Of a stretch of 8,325 nucleotides of DNA, positions 6,994 through 8,325 are shown piece after piece. The translations under genes were made by a program, and so were the position numbers. The stretch spans positions 1 through 8,325 of the forward strand of contig PAVX01000022.1 in assembly GCA_002713285.1 (NCBI GenBank), in the 5' to 3' direction. The notes under the pieces are model-generated. The model was not told the origin of the DNA, made no database searches, and was given only the letters and a program-made list of their open reading frames with translations. The DNA comes from Flavobacteriales bacterium (GTDB lineage: Bacteria > Bacteroidota > Bacteroidia > Flavobacteriales > TMED113). How positions within the stretch are numbered: position 1 is the first letter of the stretch; every line of letters begins with the position of its first letter.

Positions 6994-7017
6994 CTTTTTT
7001 GAGAAAAAATAAAAATT

Positions 7018-7743
7018 ATGAGATATCTTATATTTACAATACTTACAATGAGCATGATCTTTACTTCTAATGCTCAATTTAAAATGAAAAGAAATGGTTT
7101 TGGTGTTCATGCAGGAACTAACGCTGCTGGTTTATATACTATTACAGATGGCTATCTTGACGGATTAACCCCATTAAATGGATACGAATCTGGGATTCGA
7201 TATAATTTAAAATTTGGACCTATAGGTCTTTGTTCTGAATTAAATTATTCTGTCATTAATTATAATTATGGACCTATCACGGCTCAAGATCTTATATTTG
7301 CGACAGATCCGGTAAGTGGTAATATTATTTCAGGACCATTAACTGAAAGTGGAGGACAAGTAACTTTAAACTACATTTCTTTTCCGGTACTACTTAAATT
7401 TTATATAGGGGGTCTAAATATCCATCTCGGTGCACAATCCTCATATCTATTTGGTGGAGAAACTACTACCGATAATGGAGTAACTACATTACATACTGAT
7501 GATTCTCAATATTTGGATGTCAATGGAACAGAAACCTGGAAGTGGAATGAGGTGGATGTTGCAGCAGTATTTGGGCTAGGAATTGATACAAAGATGGGTG
7601 TATATGCCTCAGTACGTTCAACTGTCTCAATCACTCCTTTAGCTAACTTAGATTTTTTTAATGCTTATATTTCCACACCATTTGGTGAGGATGATTTAGC
7701 TAGATTAATTACGAGTTCTTTTTCTGTAGGATATAAATTCTAA
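7018..7743 (+). CDS. Outer-membrane beta-barrel protein (PorT-like/OMP family), paralog 1
   Basis: A complete 241-residue exported protein. Residues 1-19 form a signal peptide (M-R-Y, a hydrophobic core, S-N-A cleavage before Gln20). The rest alternates polar and hydrophobic residues in strand-length runs with Gly/Tyr/Asn-rich turns, starting with GFGVHAG and ending in F-S-V-G-Y-K-F, a C-terminal aromatic beta-signal for BAM-dependent insertion. The length fits a small 8- to 10-strand barrel of the outer membrane beta-barrel family common in Bacteroidota. Its closest visible relative is the next gene: residues 112-147 match 27 of 36 positions there. A strong promoter match lies at 6963-6993. 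No catalytic motif is visible; substrate and role are unknown, and a purely structural or small-molecule channel role cannot be told apart. Confidence 0.85.
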   Translation: MRYLIFTILTMSMIFTSNAQFKMKRNGFGVHAGTNAAGLYTITDGYLDGLTPLNGYESGIRYNLKFGPIGLCSELNYSVINYNYGPITAQDLIFATDPVSGNIISGPLTESGGQVTLNYISFPVLLKFYIGGLNIHLGAQSSYLFGGETTTDNGVTTLHTDDSQYLDVNGTETWKWNEVDVAAVFGLGIDTKMGVYASVRSTVSITPLANLDFFNAYISTPFGEDDLARLITSSFSVGYKF

Positions 7744-7756
7744 GCTGAGATAATCA

Positions 7757-8325
7757 ATGAAAAAATTTTTATTAATTATTTTAGTAATTAGCATGAATCT
7801 ATTGTCTCATGCTCAAAAAAAAACTGATAAACGCACTGGATATGGCCTTCACTTCAGTATTAATGCAACTGGAGTCTATAATATTGATGGATATTTTGAC
7901 AACGTAGAACCTGTTCAAGGATATGAGATAGGAATTAGATATAATAGAAAATTAGGAATTTTAGGTGCATGTAATGAAGTGAATTACATGAATATAACTT
8001 ATACTGACCCAGAAGACAGTTGGATATTAGGAAATTTTTATCCCGGTGGTGGTCAAGTCAATTTAAATTATATTTCAGACGTTGCCTTACTAAAGTTATA
8101 TATTGGAGGCTTGAATATCCATTTTGGTACGCAAGCATCTTACCTAATTGGAGGAACATTCTCAGATGGAACCAATATGAGAGATGACATATATTATCTT
8201 AACATTAATGGAGTGAATACATGGCTTATGAATGATATTGATCTTGCTATAGTAATTGGAGCAGGTTTAGACACAAAAATGGGTTTATATTTTTCATGGC
8301 GTTCCACTGCATCGATTACACCTCT
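7757..8325 (+). CDS. Outer-membrane beta-barrel protein, paralog 2 (3' end outside window)
   Basis: ATG at 7757 opens a frame that runs without stop to the window edge (189 residues plus two bases). Residues 1-19 are a signal peptide: M-K-K-F, a Leu/Ile core, S-H-A before Gln20, the same cleavage position as in paralog 1. Blocks shared with paralog 1 in order: G-Y-E-x-G-I-R-Y-N; G-G-Q-V-x-L-N-Y-I-S followed by Y-I-G-G-L-N-I-H (residues 98-133); and D-T-K-M-G-x-Y with R-S-T-x-S-I-T-P near the end. The loop before the GGQV block is shorter than in paralog 1 and differs in sequence, as expected for a surface loop. Only 13 bp separate the two genes and no promoter is visible between them, so they are probably co-transcribed after a tandem duplication. 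About 45-55 residues, including the last strands, are expected beyond the window. Confidence 0.85.
   Translation, partial: MKKFLLIILVISMNLLSHAQKKTDKRTGYGLHFSINATGVYNIDGYFDNVEPVQGYEIGIRYNRKLGILGACNEVNYMNITYTDPEDSWILGNFYPGGGQVNLNYISDVALLKLYIGGLNIHFGTQASYLIGGTFSDGTNMRDDIYYLNINGVNTWLMNDIDLAIVIGAGLDTKMGLYFSWRSTASITP

Noticed and set aside
1..8325. A defence, mobile or biosynthetic system
   Set aside because: No transposase, integrase, nuclease, toxin, synthase or phage motif was found in any frame; the genes are envelope proteins and a tRNA.

Overview
The window is AT-rich DNA from a member of the Bacteroidota, most likely a marine or aquatic Flavobacteriales relative. Four signs point there: a C-terminal type IX secretion (T9SS) sorting domain, SprB-type and GC-x5-CNY Cys/Asp-rich repeats typical of secreted proteins of that group, a Bacteroidota-type promoter (TTTG-N19-TAnnTTTG), and weak or absent Shine-Dalgarno sequences. 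The exact genus cannot be told from the sequence. All genes lie on the + strand.

Layout: (1) 1-5070 is the 3' part (1689 codons) of a giant modular surface or secreted protein, whose start lies upstream of the window. In order it carries two copies of a roughly 130-residue module, calcium-loop segments, a 62-residue tandem repeat, thirteen Cys/Asp-rich GC-x5-CNY repeats alternating with EF-hand-like DxDxDG loops, SprB-like and PKD-like domains, and a T9SS type A sorting domain. (2) 5078-6742, only 7 bp downstream, encodes a complete gamma-glutamyltransferase with a lipoprotein signal peptide and all main catalytic motifs. (3) 6779-6850 is tRNA-Arg(CCU), followed by an AT-only hairpin that may end transcription. 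(4) 6963-6993 is a well-matched Bacteroidota promoter leading into (5) two tandem paralogous outer-membrane beta-barrel genes, 7018-7743 (complete) and 7757-8325 (cut by the window end), 13 bp apart and probably co-transcribed.

How they work together: everything except the tRNA is predicted to be exported (T9SS cargo, lipoprotein, outer-membrane barrels), so this is an envelope-related neighbourhood. The 7-bp gap suggests that the T9SS protein and the GGT share a transcript, but no functional link can be shown from sequence. I see no defence system, CRISPR array, transposase or phage gene. The most notable content is the repeat architecture of the giant protein and the recent internal duplication within it.
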